From Devosia sp. Root413D1 (lineage in GTDB: Bacteria > Pseudomonadota > Alphaproteobacteria > Rhizobiales > Devosiaceae), in contig NZ_LMEA01000013.1 in NCBI RefSeq assembly GCF_001425235.1, positions 186,001 through 250,000 on the forward strand: 64,000 nt of DNA, written 5' to 3'. The position numbers and the translations under genes are program-made. Under the pieces are notes generated by a model that saw nothing but the letters and a program-made list of their open reading frames with translations, ran no database searches and was not told the DNA's origin. Positions 9,319-16,985 of the stretch are shown piece by piece (the first letter of the stretch is position 1; each line of letters begins with the position of its first letter).

Positions 9319-10668
9319 CTAATGCCCCCGCTGCCCGATCAACCGCGAGCGCAGCGCATTCGACAGGTTGTCGAACACAAACACCACCATCAGGATCAGC
9401 AGCACCATATAGGCCACCTTGTCCCAGTCGGAATTGGTGCCCATCGCCTCGAGCAGTTTCAGCCCGATGCCGCCTGCGCCCACCGCGCCGATCACCGTGG
9501 CCGAGCGGGTATTGCTCTCCCAGAAATACAGCGACTGCGAGATGAACACCGGCAGCACCTGCGGCACCACGCCGAAGCGGTTGACCACCGTCGGTGATGC
9601 CCCGACCGACTTGACGCCCTCGCGCTGCCGGTCATCGACGTTTTCCAGCGCCTCGGCATAGACCTTGCCGAGCGCACCGGCATCGGTGAAGAAGATCGCC
9701 GCGATCCCCGGGATCGGCCCGGGGCCGAAGCCGCGGGTGAAGAACAGCGCCCAGATCAGCATGTCGATCGAGCGCAGGAAGTCGAAACCCCGCTTCATCA
9801 CCCAGTTCACCGGCCGCGACCGCGTGATGTTGCGCGCCGCGATGAAGGCCAGCGGAAAAGCGAACAGCGTTGCGAGCAGCGTGCCGACAAACGCCATCAC
9901 CAGCGTCTGCAGCAGCTTCGACAGAATGTCGCCATGCTGCCAGACCCCGTTGTTGAGGAAATCCCTCACCGCCGTATCGAAGTTCGAGCGCGCCGGATCG
10001 ATCCGTTCGGCGCTGAACATCAGCTGGATCACTTCGAGCGGGTTGCGTCCCCAATAGGCCGAGTGCGTATCGAACCAGAAATTGGCCCAGCCGAGGAACC
10101 GGCGCTGCACATAGACCTGGTTGGTGCGGACCTCCGCCTGCCCGGCAAAGCCATAGTCGACGACCACCTTGCTGCCGTCCTGCTGCACGGCCCGTGGCGC
10201 ATCGGCCGGGGCGGTGACGCTGTCGGCGCCGATAGCGATCTCATGCGGGTTGCCGCCGACATAGGCGACCACCAGGTTGGGCGTCACCTCCAGCCGGTCG
10301 CCGGCGCCACCGAAGGTCACCGTCATCGAGCCATCCTCGTGCGGTGTCAGCCAGTCGATCCGGGCATCCCTAGGATACTGCCCGCGGCTCGACCAGGTGG
10401 CGGTGACTTTGCCGTCGGCAACCTTCAGCCGCGGCTGCGCCCGCCACGAATACCAGTCCTGCAGGTAGAGCGCTGCCCGGTCCCATTTGCCGTTCTCGAA
10501 GGCCGGACCGACGTTGAAGAACGCATAGCAGAAGCCGAGATAGAGCACCGTGACGACGAGCCCGATCAGCAGCGCCCAGCGCTGCCACCACGGCTTGTGC
10601 AGCACGGCGGCATGGGTAGCTTTCAGCCGGGCACGGTCGCCCGCGTCCATTGTGAGCCCGTTCGACAT
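9319..10668 (-). CDS. phnE2: Phosphonate ABC transporter permease PhnE (long form)
   Basis: 449 residues. One membrane segment (about 29-51) is followed by about 180 mainly hydrophilic residues (52-235) and then a normal PhnE channel domain with the EAA-like stretch near NVDDRQREGVKSVGASP. Classical PhnE is about 275 residues, so the middle part is an extra domain predicted to lie in the periplasm. The ATG at 10668 overlaps the stop of the first phnE (ATGA). It is the last gene of phnC-D-E1-E2; the two permeases probably form a heterodimer. The channel domain matches its partner, so the assignment is firm; the role of the insert is unknown. Confidence 0.88.
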   Translation of the reverse strand: MSNGLTMDAGDRARLKATHAAVLHKPWWQRWALLIGLVVTVLYLGFCYAFFNVGPAFENGKWDRAALYLQDWYSWRAQPRLKVADGKVTATWSSRGQYPRDARIDWLTPHEDGSMTVTFGGAGDRLEVTPNLVVAYVGGNPHEIAIGADSVTAPADAPRAVQQDGSKVVVDYGFAGQAEVRTNQVYVQRRFLGWANFWFDTHSAYWGRNPLEVIQLMFSAERIDPARSNFDTAVRDFLNNGVWQHGDILSKLLQTLVMAFVGTLLATLFAFPLAFIAARNITRSRPVNWVMKRGFDFLRSIDMLIWALFFTRGFGPGPIPGIAAIFFTDAGALGKVYAEALENVDDRQREGVKSVGASPTVVNRFGVVPQVLPVFISQSLYFWESNTRSATVIGAVGAGGIGLKLLEAMGTNSDWDKVAYMVLLILMVVFVFDNLSNALRSRLIGQRGH

Positions 10669-11645
10669 CACGCTGCTCCCCGTCCGAATTCGAAGGCCTG
10701 GTTGCCGACCAGCCGGCGCCGCAGCCAGCCCGAGAACTGGTCGACGGCGATGATGGTGACCAGCAGCAGGATGATGATGGCGTAGGTCTTGGCGGCTTGG
10801 TTGTTGCCGATCGACAGGCGGAACGCCTCGCCGATGCCGCCGCCGCCCACCGCGCCGATAATGGTCGAGGCGCGCACGTTGATCTCGGTGCGCAGCAATG
10901 TATAGGAGACGAAATTCGGCAGCACCTGCGGCAGCATGCCGAAACGCACCCGCTCGAGCCAGGTGGCGCCGACCGCCCGCAGCCCCTCATCGGGCTTCAT
11001 GTCGGCATTCTCGACCACTTCGAAGAACAGCTTTCCGAGCGCCCCGATGGTATGGAGCGACACCGCGAAGATCGCCGCGATCGGCCCGATCGAGAGGATG
11101 GCGGTGAGCAGGCCCGCAATGACGATCTCGGGGAAGGCGCGGAGAATTTCCATGATCCGCCGCACCACGAAGCGCACAGCGCCGGCGCCGACGAGGTTGG
11201 TGGCGGCAAAAAAGCAGAGGCAAAACGCCAGGCCACCGCCGATGATGGTCGAGACGATCGCGATGTTCACCGTGACCATCAGCTCGTAGATGAAATGCGG
11301 CACATACAGCGTGTCGGTGAAATACATCCGCTGCGAGGTGAAATCATACTTCATCGAGCCGTCGGCATAGGGCGAAGGCTGGTCGAACATCGCCCGGAAA
11401 ATTTCCAGCGGATCGTTCGGTACGAAGCTGCGGAGAAAATCTAACAGGTAGGGCAGCCGCTCGAAGAACTTGCCCGAGTTCGCCGCGTTGGCGAAGTTGA
11501 GCGACAGGGCCAGCACGATGGCAAACACCACCAGTGCGATGATGGAATAGACGCGCCGGGTGCGGATCTGCTGGCGATAGTGACCGTAGACTGTCCGGGT
11601 CGCGTCGCTGATGCCGCCGGCTGGATCGTGCGCGATATGCGCCAT
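10668..11645 (-). CDS. phnE1: Phosphonate ABC transporter permease PhnE
   Basis: 325 residues with about six membrane segments and the binding-protein-dependent transport loop (KPDEGLRAVGATWLERVRFG) that docks with the ATPase. The start at 11645 has AGGAGCAGG upstream; a longer frame exists but starts inside the stem-loop that follows phnD. Together with PhnE2, PhnC and PhnD it imports phosphonates or phosphite-like compounds for the C-P lyase encoded upstream. Its stop overlaps the start of phnE2. Confidence 0.92.
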   Translation of the reverse strand: MAHIAHDPAGGISDATRTVYGHYRQQIRTRRVYSIIALVVFAIVLALSLNFANAANSGKFFERLPYLLDFLRSFVPNDPLEIFRAMFDQPSPYADGSMKYDFTSQRMYFTDTLYVPHFIYELMVTVNIAIVSTIIGGGLAFCLCFFAATNLVGAGAVRFVVRRIMEILRAFPEIVIAGLLTAILSIGPIAAIFAVSLHTIGALGKLFFEVVENADMKPDEGLRAVGATWLERVRFGMLPQVLPNFVSYTLLRTEINVRASTIIGAVGGGGIGEAFRLSIGNNQAAKTYAIIILLLVTIIAVDQFSGWLRRRLVGNQAFEFGRGAA

Positions 11646-11663
11646 GCCCTGCTCCTGATGTCG

Positions 11664-11694
11664 AAACGGCGGCACCTCTGGGGTACCGCCGTTT
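11664..11694 (-). promoter_or_regulatory. Stem-loop between phnD and phnE1
   Basis: AAACGGCGGCACC pairs with GGTACCGCCGTTT (one mismatch, 5-base loop). There is no T-run on the transcribed side, so it looks less like a full terminator than a 3' mRNA-stabilising hairpin that keeps the binding-protein transcript more abundant than the permease part. Confidence 0.7.
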
Positions 11695-11713
11695 CCATTC
11701 ATTGGGTGTTGGA

Positions 11714-12622
11714 TCAGTCGCCGATCACGGACTTACGGGCGGCTACGATGGTGTCGTAGAAGGCCGGCTCGACTTCGACATAGGCGGTGTTTTCGCCGCC
11801 GGTGAAGCCCTGGAAGCAGGCGAGGTCCTTGGCCGGCAGCTCGAGGAAGAACGCCTGGATCTTGGCCTTGAGATCTTCCGGCAGCTTGTTGGAGACCATC
11901 AGCGGGCCGTTCGGGATCTGCGGCGAGCGCCACAGCTCGACGATATCGTCGGTGTCGAGGATGCCCTTCTCGACCATGGTGTGGAGGTTACCGGTGGTGT
12001 AGCCCTCGGCCCATTCGCCGACGCCCGAACCGAAGGTGGTGCCGGCATCCCAGGTGCCGTCGAGCACGCCGAGAACCAGGTTCTCATGGCCGCCGCCGAA
12101 GCCGGTCTCGCCGAAGAACTCGGCCACCGGACCGCCGATATCGGCCGGCAGCGAGACGTTCGGCACGAGGTAGCCCGAGGTCGAATCCGGGTCGGCGAAG
12201 CCGAGCTTCTTGCCCTTGAGGTCGGCGAGCTTGGTGTAGCCCTTGTCCTTGCGGGCAACCAGCAGTGAGTAGTAGCCGGTCGAGCCGTCGGCGCCGGCAG
12301 TGGTCAGGATCGGATCGACTGCGGCCGGGTCCTGCAGCACGATGGCGGCATAGGACGAAGCGCCCATCGAGGCGATGTCGATGGTGCCGCCGAGCAGGCC
12401 CTGGATCACCCCGTTATAGTCGGGCGACGGGAAGATCTGCACTTCCGGCACGCCGGTCGTGACCTTCAGGCCCTCGGCGACGCATTCGGTCTTGCGGATC
12501 TGGTCGGCTTCGTTCTCGGAACCATCGAGACCGATGCGGAGGACCGAGACATCCTGCGCGAACGCAGTGCTGGTCATGGTGAGGGCGATGCTCGCCATCA
12601 GGACGTTACGGATCGCGGACAT
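11714..12622 (-). CDS. phnD: Phosphonate ABC transporter substrate-binding protein PhnD
   Basis: A 302-residue periplasmic binding protein. A typical signal peptide ends at AFAQD near residue 22. The body shows the family features: the pair LLGGTIDIASMGASSY, SLLVARKDKG, then LKGKKLGFADPDSTSGYLVP. The start at 12622 follows AAAGGAG by a good distance. It lies between phnC and phnE1 on the same strand and is followed by a stem-loop. Substrate preference (alkylphosphonates, aminoethylphosphonate or others) cannot be told from the sequence alone. Confidence 0.93.
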   Translation of the reverse strand: MSAIRNVLMASIALTMTSTAFAQDVSVLRIGLDGSENEADQIRKTECVAEGLKVTTGVPEVQIFPSPDYNGVIQGLLGGTIDIASMGASSYAAIVLQDPAAVDPILTTAGADGSTGYYSLLVARKDKGYTKLADLKGKKLGFADPDSTSGYLVPNVSLPADIGGPVAEFFGETGFGGGHENLVLGVLDGTWDAGTTFGSGVGEWAEGYTTGNLHTMVEKGILDTDDIVELWRSPQIPNGPLMVSNKLPEDLKAKIQAFFLELPAKDLACFQGFTGGENTAYVEVEPAFYDTIVAARKSVIGD

Positions 12623-12714
12623 GGAAGTCTCCTTTGGTGACGCGATTGGCTTTCCGCCACCTGTCGCGCCGCGCAAGCAGGCGGCTGACCGGCAGGAGCG
12701 GAAACTCTGAAATC

Positions 12715-13587
12715 TCAGTTAGGCAGGCCGGCCGAAGCGAGCGGGGCCTCGAGGGCGCCCGCCGGCAACTCGGCGTGCTTCTTCTTTTTCCTCTTGGGGA
12801 CGATGGCCTCGAGGCTGGTCGAGGTCATTTCCTCCGAGAAGGCTTCTTCGAGGCCATCGGCGCCATAGAGCTCACGCGCCACCTCGGTGGTCAGTTGCTC
12901 GGGCGTGCCATCGAACACCACGCGGCCGGCCGACATGCCGATGATCCGCTCGCAATAGGCGCGGGCGGTATCGAGGGTGTGGAGGTTGGTGATCACCGTG
13001 ATCCCCTGCTCTTCATTGATCGCCTGCAGCGAGTCCATGACGATCTTGGCGTTGCGCGGATCGAGCGAGGCGATCGGCTCGTCGGCAAGGATCACCTTGG
13101 GCTCCTGCATCAGGGCCCGGGCGATGGCAACGCGCTGCTGCTGGCCGCCGGAAAGCGTCTGCGCCCACTGGCTGGCGGTCTGCGCGATATCGAGCCGCTC
13201 CAGTGCCTTGAGCGCCAGCAACTGCTCTTCCTCGGAGAAGATCTGGAGGAGGCTCATGATGGTGTTGCGGCGGTTGAGCCGGCCGAGCATCACGTTGGTG
13301 ATGACGTCGAGGCGCGGCACCAGGTTGAACTGCTGAAAGATCATGGCACAGTCGCGCTGCCAGTCACGCAGTGACTGCCCGCGCAGCGACGAAACTTCGA
13401 GGCCGCCGAATTCGACGCTGCCTTCGCTGACATCGATCAGCCGGTTGATCATGCGCAGCAGAGTGGATTTGCCGGCGCCGGAACGGCCGATGACGCCGAC
13501 CATCTGACCGGCGGGGATTTCGAGGTTGACGTTGTCGACCGCCACCTTGGCGCCGAAGCGACGTGTAACCTTGGAAATCTTCAGCAT
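12715..13587 (-). CDS. phnC: Phosphonate ABC transporter ATP-binding protein PhnC
   Basis: 290 residues: Walker [10 protein letters not shown] (34-42), signature LSGGQQQR, Walker [13 protein letters not shown], and [17 protein letters not shown], which is characteristic of PhnC. The C-terminal 45 residues are a low-complexity tail with KRKKKKH that is longer than usual. The start at 13587 fits the family; the open frame continues upstream through the promoter region and is not coding there. A PhoB-box-like array lies 60-90 bases before the start, so phnCDE probably has its own phosphate-controlled promoter besides any read-through from phnL. Confidence 0.92.
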   Translation of the reverse strand: MLKISKVTRRFGAKVAVDNVNLEIPAGQMVGVIGRSGAGKSTLLRMINRLIDVSEGSVEFGGLEVSSLRGQSLRDWQRDCAMIFQQFNLVPRLDVITNVMLGRLNRRNTIMSLLQIFSEEEQLLALKALERLDIAQTASQWAQTLSGGQQQRVAIARALMQEPKVILADEPIASLDPRNAKIVMDSLQAINEEQGITVITNLHTLDTARAYCERIIGMSAGRVVFDGTPEQLTTEVARELYGADGLEEAFSEEMTSTSLEAIVPKRKKKKHAELPAGALEAPLASAGLPN

Positions 13588-13646
13588 GCGCACGAACCCC
13601 GTCCAATCGACGGGGCCAACTCGTAAGGCGGCTACACGAAGCGTGC

Positions 13647-13675
13647 GTGAAGGTTGGGTGACGTCTTGATGACAG
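13647..13675 (-). promoter_or_regulatory. Pho box array upstream of phnC
   Basis: On the minus strand three heptamers follow one another every 11 bases: CTGTCAT (13669-13675), ACGTCAC (13658-13664) and CCTTCAC (13647-13653). The first matches the PhoB half-site CTGTCAT exactly; the others keep the TCA core. The spacing matches known Pho boxes. It sits about 60 bases before the phnC start and points the right way. Confidence 0.7.
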
Positions 13676-13735
13676 TGGAAAAGCGCCTGTCGCAGGGGGC
13701 TAACCCCCTCTCTGATCACGCCTTTCCATCACCGG

Positions 13736-13820
13736 GTCATTCCCGCGAAAGCGGGAACCTCGGTTTGTGGAGCGTCCCGTCGCGTACCAGAACAGAGATT
13801 CCCGCTTTCGCGGGAATGAC
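13736..13820. repeat. Family A palindromic repeat
   Basis: GTCATTCCCGCGAAAGCGGG on the left and CCCGCTTTCGCGGGAATGAC on the right are exact complements, each with its own hairpin. It lies between the acetyltransferase gene and the Pho box of phnC. Confidence 0.88.
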
Positions 13821-13842
13821 CGGTGTGTGGGGTACGAGCAGT

Positions 13843-14451
13843 TTACTCGTACTTTTCGAGGAAGGCTTCGATCTCGAGCGCACGGAAATCCGGCAGTGCC
13901 TGATGCAGCTTGTCGTGGCTCCAGTCCCACCAGCCGAGTGCCAGCAGCCGATCGGCGATCGGGCCAGGGAAGCGCTGGCGGATCGGCTTGGCGGGCACGC
14001 CCACCGCAATGGCGAAGTCGGCGACGTCCTTGGTCACCACCGCATTGGAGCCGATGATCGCCCCATGCCCGACTTTGACCCCCGGCATGATCACCGCGCC
14101 GTGGCCGATCCAGGTGTCGTGGCCGATCTCGATGCCGTTGTCGGCTCGCCATTCGAAGAACGCCGCATCATCGGCCTCGCCCTCGAAATACCAGCTCGAG
14201 CGGTAGGTGAAGTGATGCAGCGAGGCGCGCTGCATCGGATGCTTGCTGGCATAGATGCGCACATTGGCCGCGATATTGGCGAACTTGCCGATCTCGGCAT
14301 AGGCGATCTGCGTGCCCTCGACGCAGTAGGAGTAATCCCCCAGCGTCGAGCGGTTGACGTGGCAGTGCGCCCCGACCTCGGTGTACTTGCCGAGGACGGA
14401 CTCCCTGACCCGGGCGGTCGGATCGATGACAGGCGCCTCGGAGAGTTTCAT
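13843..14451 (-). CDS. Phosphonate-cluster hexapeptide-repeat acetyltransferase (DapH/CAT-like)
   Basis: 202 residues of left-handed beta-helix type. The hexapeptide-like repeats run through VIDPTARVRESVLGKY and again IGHDTWIGHGAVIMPGVKVG (about 109-130), as in xenobiotic acetyltransferases. This family is regularly encoded beside phnL/phnC in alphaproteobacteria and is thought to acetylate an aminoalkylphosphonate or a C-P lyase intermediate, like PhnO in enterobacteria, though by an unrelated fold. The start overlaps the phnL stop by four bases. The acceptor is not proven. Confidence 0.88.
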   Translation of the reverse strand: MKLSEAPVIDPTARVRESVLGKYTEVGAHCHVNRSTLGDYSYCVEGTQIAYAEIGKFANIAANVRIYASKHPMQRASLHHFTYRSSWYFEGEADDAAFFEWRADNGIEIGHDTWIGHGAVIMPGVKVGHGAIIGSNAVVTKDVADFAIAVGVPAKPIRQRFPGPIADRLLALGWWDWSHDKLHQALPDFRALEIEAFLEKYE

Positions 14452-15152
14452 GCGGCTTTCCTTGCGGCGAACAGGGTGACGTCGACGATGCGGTCGGCAA
14501 CCTGAGCACGGACCTCTTCGTCATGGAAAATGCCGAGCAGCGCCACACCGGCTCGCTTCTTTTCGGCAATCATCTCCACCACCACGGCGCGGTTGGTGGC
14601 ATCGAGCGAGGCCGTCGGCTCGTCCAGCAGCAGCACGGGATGCGGGGTGATGAAGCCACGGGCGATGTTCACCCGCTGCTGTTCGCCACCCGAGAAGGTC
14701 GCCGGCGGCAACGACCACAGCCGCTCGGGCAGGTTGAGCCGCGCCAGCAGCTCACGCGCCCTCGCCGTGGCCTCATCCCGGGAGACGCCACGGCTCACCA
14801 GTGGTTCCGCCACCACATCGACCGTGGTCACCCGCGGCACGGTGCGGAGGAACTGGCTGACATAGCCGATGGTGTCGCGGCGGAGATCAAGCACGGTGCG
14901 TGGGCTGGCCGTCGCGAGATCGACAGGCTGGCCGTGATGCAGCAGCGAGATCGACCCGGCATCGACGCCATAATTGCCATAGACCATCTTGAGCAGGCTC
15001 GATTTGCCAGCCCCCGAGGGACCGCCAAGCACCACGCACTCGCCGGCATTGACGGTGAACCCGACACCGGAGACCACCGGCAGCACGATGCCGTCGCGCA
15101 GGTGCATGGTGAAGGACTTTGCGACGTCTGAGACTGAAAGCAGGGCGGTCAT
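14448..15152 (-). CDS. phnL: C-P lyase system protein PhnL
   Basis: A 234-residue ABC-type ATPase without permease partner: Walker A GGPSGAGKSS (about 38-47), signature FSGGEQQR, Walker B VLLLDEPTASLD. PhnL takes part with PhnGHI(J) in making the ribosyl triphosphonate intermediate. The VSQFLRTVPRVTTVDVVAEP stretch is typical of PhnL. A family B repeat separates it from phnK, while the next gene overlaps it by four bases. Confidence 0.93.
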   Translation of the reverse strand: MTALLSVSDVAKSFTMHLRDGIVLPVVSGVGFTVNAGECVVLGGPSGAGKSSLLKMVYGNYGVDAGSISLLHHGQPVDLATASPRTVLDLRRDTIGYVSQFLRTVPRVTTVDVVAEPLVSRGVSRDEATARARELLARLNLPERLWSLPPATFSGGEQQRVNIARGFITPHPVLLLDEPTASLDATNRAVVVEMIAEKKRAGVALLGIFHDEEVRAQVADRIVDVTLFAARKAA

Positions 15153-15175
15153 TTGTTAGACTCCGGTGCGTGGGG

Positions 15176-15297
15176 CCACCCCCACCCTTGATCCCTCCCC
15201 ACAAGGGGGAGGGAGACGACTGCACTATCAACGCCCCCGATGAAGCGGCCCCTGCGCCTCCCTCCCCCTTGTGGGGAGGGAATGAGGGTGGGGGTGG
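15176..15297. repeat. Family B palindromic repeat between phnK and phnL
   Basis: The left arm CCACCCCCACCCTTGATCCC is completed by CTCCCCACAAGGGGGAGGG, and the right arm mirrors it (CCCTCCCCCTTGTGGGGAGG, then GAGGGTGGGGGTGG). It occupies almost the whole 166-base gap inside an otherwise tightly packed operon, so it was probably inserted there after the operon formed. Confidence 0.85.
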
Positions 15298-15318
15298 CCG
15301 CGCGCTCCGGCGTCACCA

Positions 15319-16110
15319 TCACACCTGCAAAATCGAACTGACGAGCACCTGCGTATACGGCTCGCGCGGGTCGTCCAGCACCCGGTCGGTGAGGCCCTGC
15401 TCGATCACGTGGCCGTCCTTCATCACCATCATGCGGTGCGACAACAGCCGCGCCACCGCCAGGTCATGCGTGACGATGATGGCCGAGAGCCCCAGATCGG
15501 CGACGAGGCCGCGGATCAGGTCGAGCAGGCGCGCCTGCACCGAGACGTCGAGCCCGCCGGTCGGCTCGTCCATGAAGACCAGACGCGGATGGGTAACGAG
15601 GTTGCGGGCGATCTGCAGCCGCTGCCGCATGCCGCCGGAAAAGGCGCGCGGTTCGTCATCGACCCGGTCCTCGGCGATCTCGGCGCGACCGAGCCATTCG
15701 ATGGCCGTCGAGCGGATCCGGCCATAGTGCCGGTCCCCAACCGCCATCATCCGCTCGCCGACATTGGCGCCAGCCGACACGGTCATCCGCAGCCCATCCG
15801 CCGGGTTCTGGTGCACGAAACCCCAGTCGGTGCGCATCAGGAAGCGCCGCTCGGCCTCGCTGAGGTCGTAGAGATTGCGCCACACCTCGTCACGCATCCG
15901 GTACTCGGCAAGGCCGGAGGTCGGCTCCAGCCGGGTCGAGAGACAGTTGAGCAGCGTCGTCTTGCCCGAGCCGGATTCCCCGACAATGGCCAGCACTTCG
16001 CCCGGCCACAGCTCGAACGACACATCGGCGCAGCCCATCCGGCTGCCGTAGAACTTGCTGAGCCGGTCGACCCGAAGCAGCGGCTCGCTGGCTGAGACTC
16101 TGGTGTTCAT
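15319..16110 (-). CDS. phnK: C-P lyase system protein PhnK
   Basis: A 263-residue ABC-type ATPase similar to oligopeptide ATPases: Walker A GESGSGKTT near residue 42, signature FSGGMRQR, Walker B LVFMDEPTGGLD. PhnK docks onto the PhnGHIJ core complex. The start at 16110 overlaps the phnJ stop (ATGA); an open extension upstream overlaps phnJ and is not used. The features TDWGFVHQNP and RDEVWRN are typical of the family. Confidence 0.93.
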   Translation of the reverse strand: MNTRVSASEPLLRVDRLSKFYGSRMGCADVSFELWPGEVLAIVGESGSGKTTLLNCLSTRLEPTSGLAEYRMRDEVWRNLYDLSEAERRFLMRTDWGFVHQNPADGLRMTVSAGANVGERMMAVGDRHYGRIRSTAIEWLGRAEIAEDRVDDEPRAFSGGMRQRLQIARNLVTHPRLVFMDEPTGGLDVSVQARLLDLIRGLVADLGLSAIIVTHDLAVARLLSHRMMVMKDGHVIEQGLTDRVLDDPREPYTQVLVSSILQV

Positions 16111-16985
16111 TCTGCTGCCTCCAGGGCGTGGCCGGCGAGCTTGCCGCGGTGGCCGTGCTCGCGGCGATCCTCGCAATTGTCGGTGTCGGAGCAGACGAAC
16201 ATGTGCCCGCCCTTGTCATCTAGGATGACCTCGTCGAGATAGACCCCGGTGGCGCCGCACAGCGCGCACGGCTCCTCGAAATGCTGGATCTCGAACGGAT
16301 GATCCTCGAAATCGAGGCTCACCACTTCGGTATAGGGCGGTACTGCGTAGATGCGCTTCTCGCGCCCGGCGCCGAACAGCTGCAGCGCTTCCGACATGTG
16401 CATTTTGGGGTTGTCGAACTTCGGCGTCGGCGAAGGGTCCATCACGTAGCGGCCCTCGACCTTCACCGGATAGGCGTAGGTCGTGGCGATGCGGCCATGC
16501 TTGGCGATATCCTCATAGAGCTTCACATGCATCAGCCCGTATTCCTCGAGCGCATGCATCTTCCGCGTTTCGGTCTCGCGCGGCTCGAGGAAGCGCAATG
16601 GCTCGGGGATCGGCACCTGGTAGACCAGCACCTGCCCCTCGGTGAGCTTGGCTTCCGGGATACGGTGGCGGGTCTGGATGATCGTCGCCTCTTCGGTATG
16701 GGTGGTCACCTCCACCTGAGCGACCTTGGCGAAGAAGGCGCGGATCGACACCGCATTGGTGGTGTCGTCGGCACCCTGGTCGATGACCTTCAGCACGTCA
16801 TTGGGCCCAATGATCGAGGCGGTAACCTGCACCCCGCCAGTGCCCCAGCCATACGGCATCGGCATCTCGCGGCTGGCGAACGGCACCTGGTAACCCGGCA
16901 CCGCGATGGCTTTGAGAATAGCCCGGCGGATCATCCGCTTGGTCTGCTCGTCGAGATAGGCGAAGTTGTATTTGGCGATATTCAT
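16107..16985 (-). CDS. phnJ: Alpha-D-ribose 1-methylphosphonate 5-phosphate C-P lyase PhnJ
   Basis: The radical-SAM enzyme that breaks the carbon-phosphorus bond, 292 residues. Four cysteines at 240, 243, 265 and 271 reproduce the CX2CX21CX5C arrangement of the E. coli enzyme (iron-sulfur ligands plus the catalytic thiyl cysteine). Gly residues in PYGWGTGGVQ (45-53) match the conserved glycyl-radical region. It overlaps phnI and phnK by four bases each. All visible key residues are kept, so this should be active. Confidence 0.96.
   Translation of the reverse strand: MNIAKYNFAYLDEQTKRMIRRAILKAIAVPGYQVPFASREMPMPYGWGTGGVQVTASIIGPNDVLKVIDQGADDTTNAVSIRAFFAKVAQVEVTTHTEEATIIQTRHRIPEAKLTEGQVLVYQVPIPEPLRFLEPRETETRKMHALEEYGLMHVKLYEDIAKHGRIATTYAYPVKVEGRYVMDPSPTPKFDNPKMHMSEALQLFGAGREKRIYAVPPYTEVVSLDFEDHPFEIQHFEEPCALCGATGVYLDEVILDDKGGHMFVCSDTDNCEDRREHGHRGKLAGHALEAAE

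Noticed and set aside
13736-13820. CRISPR-like repeats
   Set aside because: The repeats are single inverted pairs scattered between genes, without the regular spacer array of a CRISPR locus.
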